This document shows, one piece after another, positions 6,341 to 15,116 of a DNA stretch of 64,000 nucleotides (positions within the stretch are counted from its first letter, which is position 1; the number at the start of each line of letters is the position of its first letter). Both the position numbers and the translations under genes were made by a program. The DNA lies in contig NZ_CP128187.1 of assembly GCF_035207705.1 (NCBI RefSeq), forward strand, positions 4,154,001 through 4,218,000, read 5' to 3'. The DNA comes from Maribacter sp. BPC-D8 (GTDB lineage Bacteria > Bacteroidota > Bacteroidia > Flavobacteriales > Flavobacteriaceae). The notes under the pieces are model-generated. The model ran no database searches. It had not been told where the DNA came from and saw nothing but the letters and a program-made list of their open reading frames with translations.

Positions 6341-8080
6341 TTATATCCTAGCCTGATAGGTAAACAAATTATGGTATCTCCCTTCTTTTGCGATTAGTTC
6401 GTCGTGAGTACCTTGTTCAGCTATACGTCCGTTTTCGATAACTAAAATCTGATTCGCTTTTCTAATCGTGCTTAATCTGTGGGCGATAACGAAAGTGGTT
6501 CTTCCTTTGGTTAATTCTGCTAAACTCTTTTGAATTAAAGCTTCACTTTCTGTATCAAGGTTTGAGGTAGCTTCATCTAGAATCAGTATTCTAGGGTTTG
6601 CTAAAACCGCACGTGCGATAGCGATACGTTGTCGTTGTCCGCCAGATAATTTTACGCCGCGTTCCCCAATAACCGTATTTAATCCCTCTTCAAATCTGTC
6701 AGTAAACTCATCAACATACGCTGCTTTGATTGCGGACTGTAATTCTTCTTCAGAAGCACCAGGTCTAGGGAAAAGGATGTTTTCTCTAATAGTACCTTCA
6801 AATAGAAAATCGTCTTGTAAAACAACACCTAAATACTGTCTAAAGCTGGTGAGGTCAACTTTTGATAAATCGGTACCATCAATGGTAATTTCTCCCGAAT
6901 CCGGATTCAAGAAACTAGCCGCCAATCCTGCGATTGTAGATTTTCCTGAACCAGAACTACCGACAAGAGCAATAACATCGCCTGATTTTGCTTCAAAACT
7001 GATGTTATGCAAAACATCTTTATCTTCTTCGTAGGCAAATGATACATCATTAAAAACCATATCACCTTTAATATTCGAAAGCGTAATGGTTCTATCTTTT
7101 TCATCAGACTCAGAAACCTTGTTCATTAACTCTTCGGTACGATCTAAACCAGCTAGAGCTTCTGTCAGCTGGCTACCAACATTGCTCATTTGAACAATTG
7201 GTGCTACCATCAATGCAAGAAGAAAAGTGAACTCAAAATACTCACCAGTAGTAAGTTCGCCTTGCATCATTTTGTAACCGCCAAAGCCCATCATAATTCC
7301 TGTTGTTGCGAGTCCTAATAAAAAAGTAGAAGCACTGGTCATAAATGCCGTAGCTGTTAAACTCTTCTTTACATTTTGGAATAATTTATCTACACCCTCT
7401 TCAAAAACCTTGCTTTCTTGTTCTTCGGCATTAAAACCTTTTATAACACGAATACCACCTAGGGTTTCTGTCAATCTTCCTTTTACTTCCGCATTAATTT
7501 TTCCACGTTCTCTAAATACTGGTCTAATGATTTTAAATGCTTTTAATGCAATTAGCGCAAAAAGAATGAGAGGCACAAAAGTCAATAGTGTCATAGTAGG
7601 GCTAATTCTTAGTAATAAAATTAGAGACACTACTGCGGTAATTGTACCACCAACAAGTTGCACGAGTCCGGTACCGATTAAGTTTCTAACCCCTTCAACA
7701 TCGCTCATAATTCTAGAAACCAAAGAGCCAGATTTAGTGTTGTCAAAAAAGCGAATAGGCAATGATAGCACTTGTTTCTGCACTTGAGACCGTAATTCAG
7801 AAATCATATATTGAGCTTGTATACTCAGTACTTTGGTCAATAAAAATGACATAACCGCTTGCACTAAAAAAGCAAAAATTACAACCGCGACCAATATTTT
7901 TAATAAGTCGTAATCTTTATTGGGTACAATATCATCTAAAAAATAACGTAGCGACACCGGAGCAACAAAACTTGATGCTTTACTAATTACAATGAGTAAT
8001 AAACCTAGCAAAACCAGTTTTCTACGTGGCCATATAATAGTCTTAAATGCGGTTAGGATACTTACTTTTTTTTCTGCCAT
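6341..8080 (-). CDS. ABC exporter, fused membrane and ATPase domains (MsbA/BmrA-like)
   Basis: A 579-residue half-exporter that would dimerise in the inner membrane. Six membrane helices lie in residues 1-310. The ATPase domain follows, with Walker A GSSGSGKS (374-381), signature LSGGQ (478-482) and Walker B ILILDEA (498-504), then the H-loop in IAHRLSTIRKA. The substrate may be lipid or drug. It resembles MsbA-type lipid exporters in size, but sequence alone does not assign it. The gene ends flush against a CCTAACT heptamer array. It is divergent from the TPM gene and appears monocistronic. Confidence 0.93.
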   Translation of the reverse strand: MAEKKVSILTAFKTIIWPRRKLVLLGLLLIVISKASSFVAPVSLRYFLDDIVPNKDYDLLKILVAVVIFAFLVQAVMSFLLTKVLSIQAQYMISELRSQVQKQVLSLPIRFFDNTKSGSLVSRIMSDVEGVRNLIGTGLVQLVGGTITAVVSLILLLRISPTMTLLTFVPLILFALIALKAFKIIRPVFRERGKINAEVKGRLTETLGGIRVIKGFNAEEQESKVFEEGVDKLFQNVKKSLTATAFMTSASTFLLGLATTGIMMGFGGYKMMQGELTTGEYFEFTFLLALMVAPIVQMSNVGSQLTEALAGLDRTEELMNKVSESDEKDRTITLSNIKGDMVFNDVSFAYEEDKDVLHNISFEAKSGDVIALVGSSGSGKSTIAGLAASFLNPDSGEITIDGTDLSKVDLTSFRQYLGVVLQDDFLFEGTIRENILFPRPGASEEELQSAIKAAYVDEFTDRFEEGLNTVIGERGVKLSGGQRQRIAIARAVLANPRILILDEATSNLDTESEALIQKSLAELTKGRTTFVIAHRLSTIRKANQILVIENGRIAEQGTHDELIAKEGRYHNLFTYQARI

Positions 8081-8197
8081 ATGTATTTAATTTTCCACTG
8101 TCTTGTAGAGGGAAGTCGAGACTAAAAGACAACAAGTCGCAAGTTACTTCAATTCTAAAGTTTTACCGAATCTAGAATAGGTTTTGATAATCACTAT

Positions 8198-8224
8198 TTG
8201 TGTCGATAAAGGTTTTTATATTTG
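8198..8224 (+). promoter_or_regulatory. Predicted promoter of the TPM-domain gene
   Basis: TTG (8198-8200), a 16-nt spacer and TATATTTG (8217-8224) match the Bacteroidota -33/-7 pattern. Transcription would begin near 8231, which rules out the TTG at 8200 as the start codon and supports the ATG at 8245. Confidence 0.65.
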
Positions 8225-8244
8225 GGTATCTTGATTACCGACCG

Positions 8245-9291
8245 ATGCTCAAAAAAACTATTTTCTTTTTTCTGTTAGTTACGTTTTACGCAAATGCGCA
8301 AGACCAATACTATGAGTTACGAGATTTTGTAACTGATAGTGCACACATATTCACCGCTAGTCAAGTACTAGAATTAAATCAGCGATTAGTTGAATTAGAA
8401 GAGAAAACTACAAATCAGTTAGTGGTAGTTACGATTGAAGATTTAGGGTATGATACTATTGAAACCTATGCAAATGCATTATTCAATCAAAACGGAATCG
8501 GTCAAGAAGGTAAAGATAATGGGCTATTGATTCTATTCTCAGAATTAGACAGAGAAGTTAGAATAGAAGTTGGTTATGGATTAGAACCGTACATTACAGA
8601 TGCCGTTGCATCAAGAATCATTAGAAATACGATGATTCCTAATTTTAAAGAGGAGGCGTATTTTACGGGTGTTAACGAGGCTAGTAATCAGCTCATAGAA
8701 TTTCTTAATAATCCAGAAGCACTTGACGAGTTTAAAAAAGAAATTAAAGACGAAGAAAGTAATAATCAGCTAATAATGTACATTTTTATTGGCTTCTTTC
8801 TACTCATATTTTTAACGGTAGGCGGTTTTTTCTTTTATAGAAGTTATAAGAATATCATTGAAGTTTTTCGTGGAATACTCATGGGTAAGCTTGGAGTATT
8901 ACCAGGATTATTTATGTTGATTGCAGGTTCGTTATCATCTTTATTCGGTTTGGTTTTTATGCTAGCTCCAGCAACTGTTGCTTATAGCATACTTACGTCT
9001 AGTCAATCTATAATAGGAGAGATTGTAGATAATCCAAAATTATTATTATGGGTATTACTTCCATTTTTTGGTATTGCTACAATCATTGCTTTTATAAAAA
9101 TAAAACTATCACGAAAAGATGATTTAGATATATCCTGGATTAAGAACGACAAGACTTATTACAGAAAAACATTCTCTTCTTCAGGCACGCATTCTTTTAG
9201 TTCGGGTAGTAGCTCTTCTGGCGGTAGTTCAAGTTCATTTTCCGGTGGCGGAGGAAGTTCTGGTGGTGGCGGATCTAGCGGTAGTTGGTAA
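8245..9291 (+). CDS. TPM-domain (YgcG family) secreted membrane protein
   Basis: A 348-residue protein with a signal peptide (MLKKTIFFFLLVTFYANAQ), a TPM domain over about residues 20-150 (FVTDSAHIFT, TTNQLVVVTIEDLG, DNGLLILFS and EVGYGLEPYITD motifs), then three hydrophobic segments and a Ser/Gly-rich tail ending SGGGGSSGSW. The Gly/Ser tail is typical of this family. TPM proteins are linked to membrane-protein quality control or photosystem repair in plants; their bacterial role is not settled. The start at 8245 is chosen because the promoter overlaps any upstream start and because it gives a clean signal peptide. Confidence 0.9.
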   Translation: MLKKTIFFFLLVTFYANAQDQYYELRDFVTDSAHIFTASQVLELNQRLVELEEKTTNQLVVVTIEDLGYDTIETYANALFNQNGIGQEGKDNGLLILFSELDREVRIEVGYGLEPYITDAVASRIIRNTMIPNFKEEAYFTGVNEASNQLIEFLNNPEALDEFKKEIKDEESNNQLIMYIFIGFFLLIFLTVGGFFFYRSYKNIIEVFRGILMGKLGVLPGLFMLIAGSLSSLFGLVFMLAPATVAYSILTSSQSIIGEIVDNPKLLLWVLLPFFGIATIIAFIKIKLSRKDDLDISWIKNDKTYYRKTFSSSGTHSFSSGSSSSGGSSSSFSGGGGSSGGGGSSGSW

Positions 9292-9338
9292 AAATCAAGT
9301 ACATTTATATATCTCAAGAATTTATTAAAATAGTAGCA

Positions 9339-11516
9339 ATGAACAGAATTATTTATTTGTTGGCATTCGTATTGGTTTTATCATGTAAGACTAATAAGCC
9401 AGAGAAGGGTGAAATTGAAAAATGGGAAGCTCAGGCTGCGAATGTTGAAATAATAAGAGACGATTTTGGAGTGCCTCATATTTATGGTAAGTCAGACGCC
9501 GATGCTGTTTTTGGCTTGTTATATGCGCAGTGCGAAGATGATTTTAATCGCGTAGAGCAAAACTACATTTGGGCAACAGGTAGGCTGGCAGAAGTAGATG
9601 GAGAAGAAGCGTTGTATAGCGATTTGCGTGCAAAATTGTTTATGACAGAAGAAGAGGCTAAAGCGAATTATGAAAACAGTCCCGCGTGGTTAAAAGAATT
9701 ATGTGATGCCTTTGCCGATGGAGTAAATTACTATTTATACACACACCCAAAAGTAAAACCAAGATTATTGACACATTTTGAACCATGGATGCCGATGTAC
9801 TTCAGTGAAGGTTCAATTGGCGGAGATATTGAGCGTATTTCAACAAAAAAGATAGCTGCATTTTATGATAGTAATATGGCTTTGCCAGAAATGGAAGCAA
9901 TACAGTTAAAGAAGGAGAAAGAAGCAGAAGAGCCACAAGGTTCTAACGGAATTGCAATTTCAGGTAAATTAACGCAATCTGGCAATCCATTATTATTGAT
10001 AAATCCGCATACCTCATTTTACTTTAGGGGAGAAGTTCATGTAGTTTCAGAGGAAGGATTAAATGCCTATGGTGCGGTAACATGGGGTCAGTTTTTCGTC
10101 TACCAAGGATTCAATGAGAAAACCGGATGGATGCATACATCGACCTATACCGATGTTATGGATGAATTCAAGGAGACAATAGTTAAAAACGACGATAATT
10201 TATTCTATCAATACGGAGAAGAATTGCGACCGGTACAATCATCTGAAATTGTTTTGAAATACCTTGATGGTAAAAAGCTGAAAGAGAAAAAGTATCCGGC
10301 ATATAGAACGCATCACGGTCCAATAACTCACGTTGCCGAAGGGCAGTGGACAGCATCTGCCATGATGTGGGAACCGGTAAAAGCATTAGAGCAGTCCTTT
10401 ATACGATCTAAGCAAAGCGGCTATAAAGGATTTCGCGAAATGATGGATATCCGTACCAATTCTAGTAACAATACGGTGTATGCAGATGCGGAAGGGAACA
10501 TCGCTTATTTTCATGGTAATTACGTTCCAAAACGAGATGTTCAATTTAATTATGCAGAACCGGTTGACGGTAGTAACCCTAAAACAGACTGGCAAGGTTT
10601 GCATTCGGTTGATGAAAATATTCTAGTGTTGAATCCTGAAAACGGGTGGATACAAAACTGTAATTCTACTCCGTATACATCGGCTTTAGAATTTAGTCCT
10701 AAGAAAGAAGACTATCCGAATTACATGTCAAAAGACCAAGAAAATTTTAGGGGAGTACACGCAATTGAATTATTGACGGATAGAAAAGGATATACTGTAG
10801 ATAGCTTAATTCAATTAGCCCACGACCCTTATTTACCAGCATTTAAAGCATTGATACCTGGTTTGGTAAAAGCATATAATGCACATGACGATAAGAATCC
10901 GAAATTAAAAGAGCCAATTAAGATTCTTGAAGAATGGGATTACACAACTGGTGAAGATCAGGTAGCCATGACCTTGGCACATTTCTATGGTACTGCTATG
11001 GGTGCAAGCGCCAAACACCCAGATAATATGAGTGATATGGAGCGTATGACCTATTTTGGAACGCATACAGAAGAATCTTTGAAGATATTCGAGGAAGTAA
11101 TTGATCAACTAACAGCTGACTTTGTAACTTGGAAAAAGCCTTGGGGAGAGGTGAATAGATATCAAAGAATGACAGGTGATATTGTTCAACATTTTGATGA
11201 TTCTAAGCCAAGTATTCCTATAGGTTTTGCTTCTGGAAGGTGGGGAGCATTAGCTGCATACGGAGCTCGTTATACTACAGAGGGCGCAAAAAAAATATAT
11301 GGTACACGAGGTAATAGTTTTGTAGCGGTTGTGGAATTTGGTGATACCGTAAAAGCTAAAAGTATGTTAGCTGGTGGGCAAAGCGGCGATCCATCTTCAA
11401 AACATTTCGATGATCAAATTGAAAGATATAAGAATGTAAATTGGAAAGAAGTTCCTTTTTATCGTGAAGATGTTTTAAAAAGGGCTGAAGAAACCTATAT
11501 ACCTGGTAAGCGATAA
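9339..11516 (+). CDS. Penicillin acylase family Ntn-hydrolase, lipoprotein
   Basis: A 725-residue precursor of the penicillin/acyl-homoserine-lactone acylase family, which cleaves amide-linked acyl groups after self-processing into alpha and beta chains. The start at 9339 gives a lipoprotein signal (MNRIIYLLAFVLVLSC); the longer frame from 9285 overlaps the previous gene. The nucleophile is probably Ser202 in GSNGIAISGK, preceded by a charged linker rich in Glu/Lys (KKEKEAEEPQ). The GVPHIYG motif near the N-terminus is also typical. Possible substrates are acyl-homoserine lactones or other N-acyl amines. It lies 47 bp after the TPM gene and may share its transcript. Confidence 0.9.
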   Translation: MNRIIYLLAFVLVLSCKTNKPEKGEIEKWEAQAANVEIIRDDFGVPHIYGKSDADAVFGLLYAQCEDDFNRVEQNYIWATGRLAEVDGEEALYSDLRAKLFMTEEEAKANYENSPAWLKELCDAFADGVNYYLYTHPKVKPRLLTHFEPWMPMYFSEGSIGGDIERISTKKIAAFYDSNMALPEMEAIQLKKEKEAEEPQGSNGIAISGKLTQSGNPLLLINPHTSFYFRGEVHVVSEEGLNAYGAVTWGQFFVYQGFNEKTGWMHTSTYTDVMDEFKETIVKNDDNLFYQYGEELRPVQSSEIVLKYLDGKKLKEKKYPAYRTHHGPITHVAEGQWTASAMMWEPVKALEQSFIRSKQSGYKGFREMMDIRTNSSNNTVYADAEGNIAYFHGNYVPKRDVQFNYAEPVDGSNPKTDWQGLHSVDENILVLNPENGWIQNCNSTPYTSALEFSPKKEDYPNYMSKDQENFRGVHAIELLTDRKGYTVDSLIQLAHDPYLPAFKALIPGLVKAYNAHDDKNPKLKEPIKILEEWDYTTGEDQVAMTLAHFYGTAMGASAKHPDNMSDMERMTYFGTHTEESLKIFEEVIDQLTADFVTWKKPWGEVNRYQRMTGDIVQHFDDSKPSIPIGFASGRWGALAAYGARYTTEGAKKIYGTRGNSFVAVVEFGDTVKAKSMLAGGQSGDPSSKHFDDQIERYKNVNWKEVPFYREDVLKRAEETYIPGKR

Positions 11517-11545
11517 TTTTAAAAGTGAATTAAAGCAGAACAGTT

Positions 11546-12280
11546 TTACATAGATTCTTTAGTAACAATCAAAGTTGCCTTAGAACCAGCAGATAAAAGC
11601 CATTTGTTAGAATAGATCAATTCACCTTTGTCATTGTAAACATCTACCTGTGCGGTATTCGGTGCTGAAGAACCATGGTTTAGAGCTTCAAAATCTAAAC
11701 GGTTAAATCCGTCTTGTAAATCAACATTAATGCCTTTAAATGCACCTGTTAACAGAAGGTTTTGTTCAACAACCATATCGTTCATGTATATTTTTACACG
11801 ATCACCATCAACATATTCATGGTCTCTACAAACAATGCCTATAAACTTTCCGCTACTTTTTACATCACCTAAATATTGATCGGCAAAATACTGACCAGAA
11901 CCACCTAATCGCTCACCAGGACCAATACGCGGGTCAATTTTCATACCTGTGCCTGCTTGTACCAGTTCTTCATCACGTAGCATTTTTACAGGATTAGGAG
12001 CTGTCATATCTATACTAGGCTGTTCTTTAATTAAATTAGGCATATTCAGAACAGATCCTTTATTTGGAGTGCCACTAGAGTTAATAGGGTTTACTCTATC
12101 AATTTTAAGCGGTTTTGATGTAGGTAAATCTGTTTGAGCAGAAACCTGAACCGTAGAAAAAGTGAATAAAACAATAAAAAGAAAAAAAGTTTTCTCATCG
12201 AATATTAAATATGATGAAATAAAGATAACAAATACCCTGCCATGGGTACTTAAGGCTTCGTTAAAAAACTGTCGATTCAA
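11546..12280 (-). CDS. Secreted protein of unknown function, apparent frameshift in signal peptide
   Basis: The open frame encodes 244 residues, but its first 30 look artificial. An ATG at 12198 (minus strand, 12198-12196) begins MRKLFF in another frame. Adding one base to the 7-A run at 12182-12188 would join it to LFIVLFTFSTVQVSAQ, giving an ordinary signal peptide. I see no ATG, GTG or TTG in the intact frame between 12280 and that point. The mature part (about 195 residues) has a Pro-rich start and a C-terminal domain with RDHEYVDGDRVKIYMND and NRLDFEALNHGSSAPN, probably beta-rich. I do not recognise the family. It may be phase-variable, a sequencing error, or begin at 12280. Confidence 0.7.
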   Translation of the reverse strand: MNRQFFNEALSTHGRVFVIFISSYLIFDEKTFFLFIVLFTFSTVQVSAQTDLPTSKPLKIDRVNPINSSGTPNKGSVLNMPNLIKEQPSIDMTAPNPVKMLRDEELVQAGTGMKIDPRIGPGERLGGSGQYFADQYLGDVKSSGKFIGIVCRDHEYVDGDRVKIYMNDMVVEQNLLLTGAFKGINVDLQDGFNRLDFEALNHGSSAPNTAQVDVYNDKGELIYSNKWLLSAGSKATLIVTKESM

Positions 12281-12313
12281 CTATAATTCGTTGAAATGAT
12301 TGTTCTGACGGAC

Positions 12314-12481
12314 TTAATCAGAATCTTCTTCTTGTTTTTGCTCAGTTTTGATAAAATTGCCGTTGATCATTTTTTCTTCTTCACATATAACATTTGATAT
12401 GCCTACCATAAATGCAGCGATGAGAAGTATTAGCTTTCTTTTTACCCAAAGAAAGGCTTTATTTATTTTTTTGAAATACAT
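12314..12481 (-). CDS. Small membrane or secreted peptide, 55 residues
   Basis: ATG at 12481 opens a 55-residue frame ending in TAA at 12314. It has a basic N-terminus (KKINKAFLWVKRK), one hydrophobic segment (LILLIAAFMVGISNVIC, residues 17-33) and a polar, acidic tail (EQKQEEDSD). This could be a signal peptide with Cys33 near the cleavage point, or a single-span membrane peptide. Codon use looks like its neighbours. No homologue is recognised. It lies between two other small minus-strand secreted-protein genes. Confidence 0.5.
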   Translation of the reverse strand: MYFKKINKAFLWVKRKLILLIAAFMVGISNVICEEEKMINGNFIKTEQKQEEDSD

Positions 12482-12517
12482 AATAGTGATGATAAATGGT
12501 GAATACTAGTTATCATT

Positions 12518-12536
12518 TGTGTACGCTTGGTACACA
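12518..12536. promoter_or_regulatory. Perfect 7-bp inverted repeat TGTGTAC-n5-GTACACA
   Basis: The palindrome lies 37 bp upstream of the small 55-residue frame. Its size and symmetry fit either a regulator-binding site or a small hairpin. No T-run follows. Confidence 0.4.
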
Positions 12537-12538
12537 TT

Positions 12539-12561
12539 AAAATAGCTGAAGAAGCTATTTT
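12539..12561 (-). terminator. 9-bp hairpin after the D-amino-acid operon
   Basis: AAAATAGCT and AGCTATTTT pair perfectly around a GAAGA loop, 3 bp after the stop of the last gene (12565). It is AT-rich and could serve as a weak bidirectional terminator. Confidence 0.5.
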
Positions 12562-12564
12562 CTA

Positions 12565-12927
12565 TTATGCGGTTCTTTGGTGTTTAGAAGTGATTTTTTT
12601 AGTAAGAAATACGGCGTTGTCAATAGTTGATTGGTAGACTAAGAGGTTGCCATTTTGAACGCTTATAGCTTGTTTAGTGCTAATGCCGTAATTTTTAGAT
12701 AAAATGATAAAAGCAATATAAACGTCAGCAATAGAAGAGATAAATACAGTGCTGTTAATTTCATATGTCGCAGCATTGTTTTCTAAATGTTGGACATGTT
12801 GAGGAGGAGTGTATAAAGAAATTTGAAATTCAGCACGAGTAGTATCCCTAAAATTTAGATTACAGTGTTGTACTGTAAGTCCGATTAAAAGACATAGCGA
12901 TACTAAATATGTAAAAATCTTCTTCAC
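12565..12927 (-). CDS. Secreted or lipid-anchored protein of unknown function
   Basis: A 120-residue protein with an N-terminal hydrophobic signal (MKKIFTYLVSLCLLIGLTVQHC) and Cys22 at a position that could be lipidated, although QHC is a poor lipobox. The rest is mixed, with a second hydrophobic stretch (TVFISSIADVYIAFIIL, residues 60-76). No family is recognised. It starts 4 bp after the M19 dipeptidase stops, so it is the fifth gene of that operon; whether it has a role in D-amino-acid use is unknown. Confidence 0.65.
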   Translation of the reverse strand: MKKIFTYLVSLCLLIGLTVQHCNLNFRDTTRAEFQISLYTPPQHVQHLENNAATYEINSTVFISSIADVYIAFIILSKNYGISTKQAISVQNGNLLVYQSTIDNAVFLTKKITSKHQRTA

Positions 12928-12931
12928 TAAA

Positions 12932-13996
12932 CTATTTTAAATTTCGTCTTAGAAAGTTAATGAAATTTCCGTTCATAATTTTCTCAATGTCCGGTTGCCC
13001 ATAACCTCTATCTTGTAGTAATCCTATAGTTTTCTGTAAATCAGCAATAGTATCGACATCTGCGGGGCCTTGTTCTGTTCCGAATCCGCCATCAAGATCA
13101 GAGCCAATTCCAACGTGATCTGCGTTACCAGCTAATTGACAAATATGGTCGATATTATTTAGTATTTGCTGTAGACTTACGTTTGCAGATTGCGGAGTAG
13201 AAACACCTCGTTCCCAGGTTGGTGTCATCATCCAAGCATCTAAGACTACACCGATAACTCCTTTTCTGCCAATGATTTCTTTTAATTGCTCATCGGTAAA
13301 TTGCCTGTGATGGTTTACTAATGCTCTGCAATTATTATGGCTTGCCCAAAGTGGTCCGTCATAATTTACCATCGTTTCCCAAAAACTTAGGTCGCATAAA
13401 TGGGTGACATCAAGTATAATACCTAGTCGTTGAATTTCTTTTAGAAGCTCTCTTCCTTTGGTTCCAATGCCGCCTACTGAATTTGTTCCGTGAGCATAAG
13501 TACCCGGACCATAATGCGCAGGGCCAATAGCTCTTAAGCCAGAATCATAAGCTTTCTGAAGGTATGAGATATCAACGATAGAATCTGCACCTTCAAGACT
13601 AAGTAAATAGCCAATAGGCTTTTTTTCTTCGTCCGTTTTCCAAAGGGCTAAATGAGCATCAAGTTGGGTTTTATTGTTGATCTGAACCATTTCACCAGCA
13701 TCTTCCATGCTTTTGTACCATGCCAATTGCCCTTGTGTATGTGCCCATGCCTGTTGCGGCGATTTCCATCCTGGCAAGGTGTTGTCCTTGTGCACATAAC
13801 GAGCAATTTGCGTCGCCATACAGAGTCCGACATTACCTTTTCTCATCGCTTCTAAAGAAACAGTATTAGTACCACGACCAGGCTTATCGGTTAAGCCCTG
13901 TTCACTTTTTCTAATTTCGTCAACAGACCAAGTAAGGTCGCGATTCCAGTCCATGGCATTCATAGAAAGGTCTAAATGGGCATCAAATATAAACAT
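12932..13996 (-). CDS. Membrane dipeptidase (peptidase M19, renal dipeptidase family)
   Basis: A 354-residue zinc dipeptidase. The metal-site pattern is complete: HxD in DAHLDLSMNA (His7, Asp9), the bridging Glu in LSLEGAD, His in DVTHLCDLSFW and His in WASHNNCRAL, followed by GIGSDLDGGFG. The family hydrolyses dipeptides, often with a D-residue at the C-terminal side. No signal peptide is present, so it acts in the cytoplasm. The start at 13996 is chosen because the upstream ATG (14038) lies inside the preceding gene. It is co-transcribed with a D-serine dehydratase-like gene, consistent with releasing D-amino acids from peptides. Confidence 0.92.
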   Translation of the reverse strand: MFIFDAHLDLSMNAMDWNRDLTWSVDEIRKSEQGLTDKPGRGTNTVSLEAMRKGNVGLCMATQIARYVHKDNTLPGWKSPQQAWAHTQGQLAWYKSMEDAGEMVQINNKTQLDAHLALWKTDEEKKPIGYLLSLEGADSIVDISYLQKAYDSGLRAIGPAHYGPGTYAHGTNSVGGIGTKGRELLKEIQRLGIILDVTHLCDLSFWETMVNYDGPLWASHNNCRALVNHHRQFTDEQLKEIIGRKGVIGVVLDAWMMTPTWERGVSTPQSANVSLQQILNNIDHICQLAGNADHVGIGSDLDGGFGTEQGPADVDTIADLQKTIGLLQDRGYGQPDIEKIMNGNFINFLRRNLK

Positions 13997-13998
13997 GC

Positions 13999-15111
13999 TT
14001 AAATAGTAGATTTTTGTGTTCTGGCAGTCACCGGCCAATAGTCGACAACGGCATTATCTTTTATAACAGTTAGGGTGTCGTATTTCGCGACTGTTGGACA
14101 AATGTGTTTGGGTATGGCGTAATGAGCATCGCCAACCTCTGGTATGGTTAAATCATCATACTCTACCACCAAGTGTTCTTCTGATTGACTTATTTGTTTG
14201 CTGTGTTTTAAATCTAAAAACTCAATTCTAGGAAAAGGCATTTCAGGTGCAACCGATTTATGACCGAGATCAAAACAGAGAATTCCAGTTGTTGGTTTGC
14301 TTATAATTCTTGTAAACAGCACTGCAGCGGGTAAAAAGCCCATTTCTGGAAATAGGTTTCCATAACCAGAATCCCAAAGAAGGGTAGTGCCAGGGCTGGC
14401 ATCAACATCTTGGCGTTTACAATGAAAAGGAAACGTTGGCGAACCGCCAGCTACAATTTTTGGGCTAGGTATATTTTTGTTTTCAATACTTTTCTTTAAG
14501 TCGATAACCGCTTCGAAAGCTGTATTACATTCTTGCTCTCGTTTTGCAGAATCTGAATTACGGAGATGGCCGTCATAAACATGTAAACCTTCAGCAACTA
14601 AATATTCATTTTTATGTAATTGGGTATACAATTCTAGAGCATCATGGTCAGGAATGATTCCTGTTCTGTTCATGCCATTATTTATATCTACCCAAAGCGG
14701 AATTTTAATGTTGTTGGATGCAGCTATTTCACTTAAAATAGTAAGCGTTTTAGAATTATCTATAAGGGTTGAGAACTTGGTATTCGGGTATTTTTTAATC
14801 AATTCAATAAAACGCTTTGCATTTGCACCAACAGGTTGCATGGCTAATAAAACGTCAACAGCTTTGCAGTCACCAAGTAGTTCCGCTTCAGCAATAGTGG
14901 CGCATTTGAATTTTTGAATTCCGCGTTCCATCTGCATGTTGATGATATTGGCATTTTTATAGGTTTTAATATGCGGACGTAGCCGATTTACATCGCCTGT
15001 CATAGAAATCATCAAGTCGATGTTATGTTGAATTCTATCTGGATACACCAATAAAGAAGGAGAAATCACTCCCTCGGGATGATTAATTGAATACCAATTT
15101 TCGTTTGCCAT
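13999..15111 (-). CDS. Zinc/PLP D-serine dehydratase or D-threonine aldolase (fold-type III)
   Basis: A 370-residue enzyme with an alanine-racemase-type N-terminal barrel and a D-serine-dehydratase-like C-terminal domain. The PLP Lys is Lys49 in RPHIKTYKNANI. The metal ligands His336 and Cys338 are in KHICPTVAKYDTL, matching the His/Cys zinc pair of eukaryotic-type D-serine dehydratase and of D-threonine aldolase. It would turn D-serine into pyruvate and ammonia, via 2-aminoacrylate, or cleave D-threonine to glycine and acetaldehyde. The neighbouring ridA and a GntP/DsdX-type permease favour D-serine, but sequence alone does not separate the two. Confidence 0.85.
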   Translation of the reverse strand: MANENWYSINHPEGVISPSLLVYPDRIQHNIDLMISMTGDVNRLRPHIKTYKNANIINMQMERGIQKFKCATIAEAELLGDCKAVDVLLAMQPVGANAKRFIELIKKYPNTKFSTLIDNSKTLTILSEIAASNNIKIPLWVDINNGMNRTGIIPDHDALELYTQLHKNEYLVAEGLHVYDGHLRNSDSAKREQECNTAFEAVIDLKKSIENKNIPSPKIVAGGSPTFPFHCKRQDVDASPGTTLLWDSGYGNLFPEMGFLPAAVLFTRIISKPTTGILCFDLGHKSVAPEMPFPRIEFLDLKHSKQISQSEEHLVVEYDDLTIPEVGDAHYAIPKHICPTVAKYDTLTVIKDNAVVDYWPVTARTQKSTI

Positions 15112-15116
15112 AATTT

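Noticed and set aside
8200..8244. Upstream start for the TPM-domain protein
   Set aside because: The region contains the predicted TTG/TATATTTG promoter, and the ATG at 8245 gives a clean signal peptide.
9285..9338. Upstream start for the penicillin acylase-like gene
   Set aside because: It overlaps the end of the TPM gene and would place 18 residues before an obvious lipoprotein signal.
13999..14038. Longer N-terminus for the M19 dipeptidase
   Set aside because: It lies within the preceding gene; MFIFDAHLDLS from 13996 is the usual family start.
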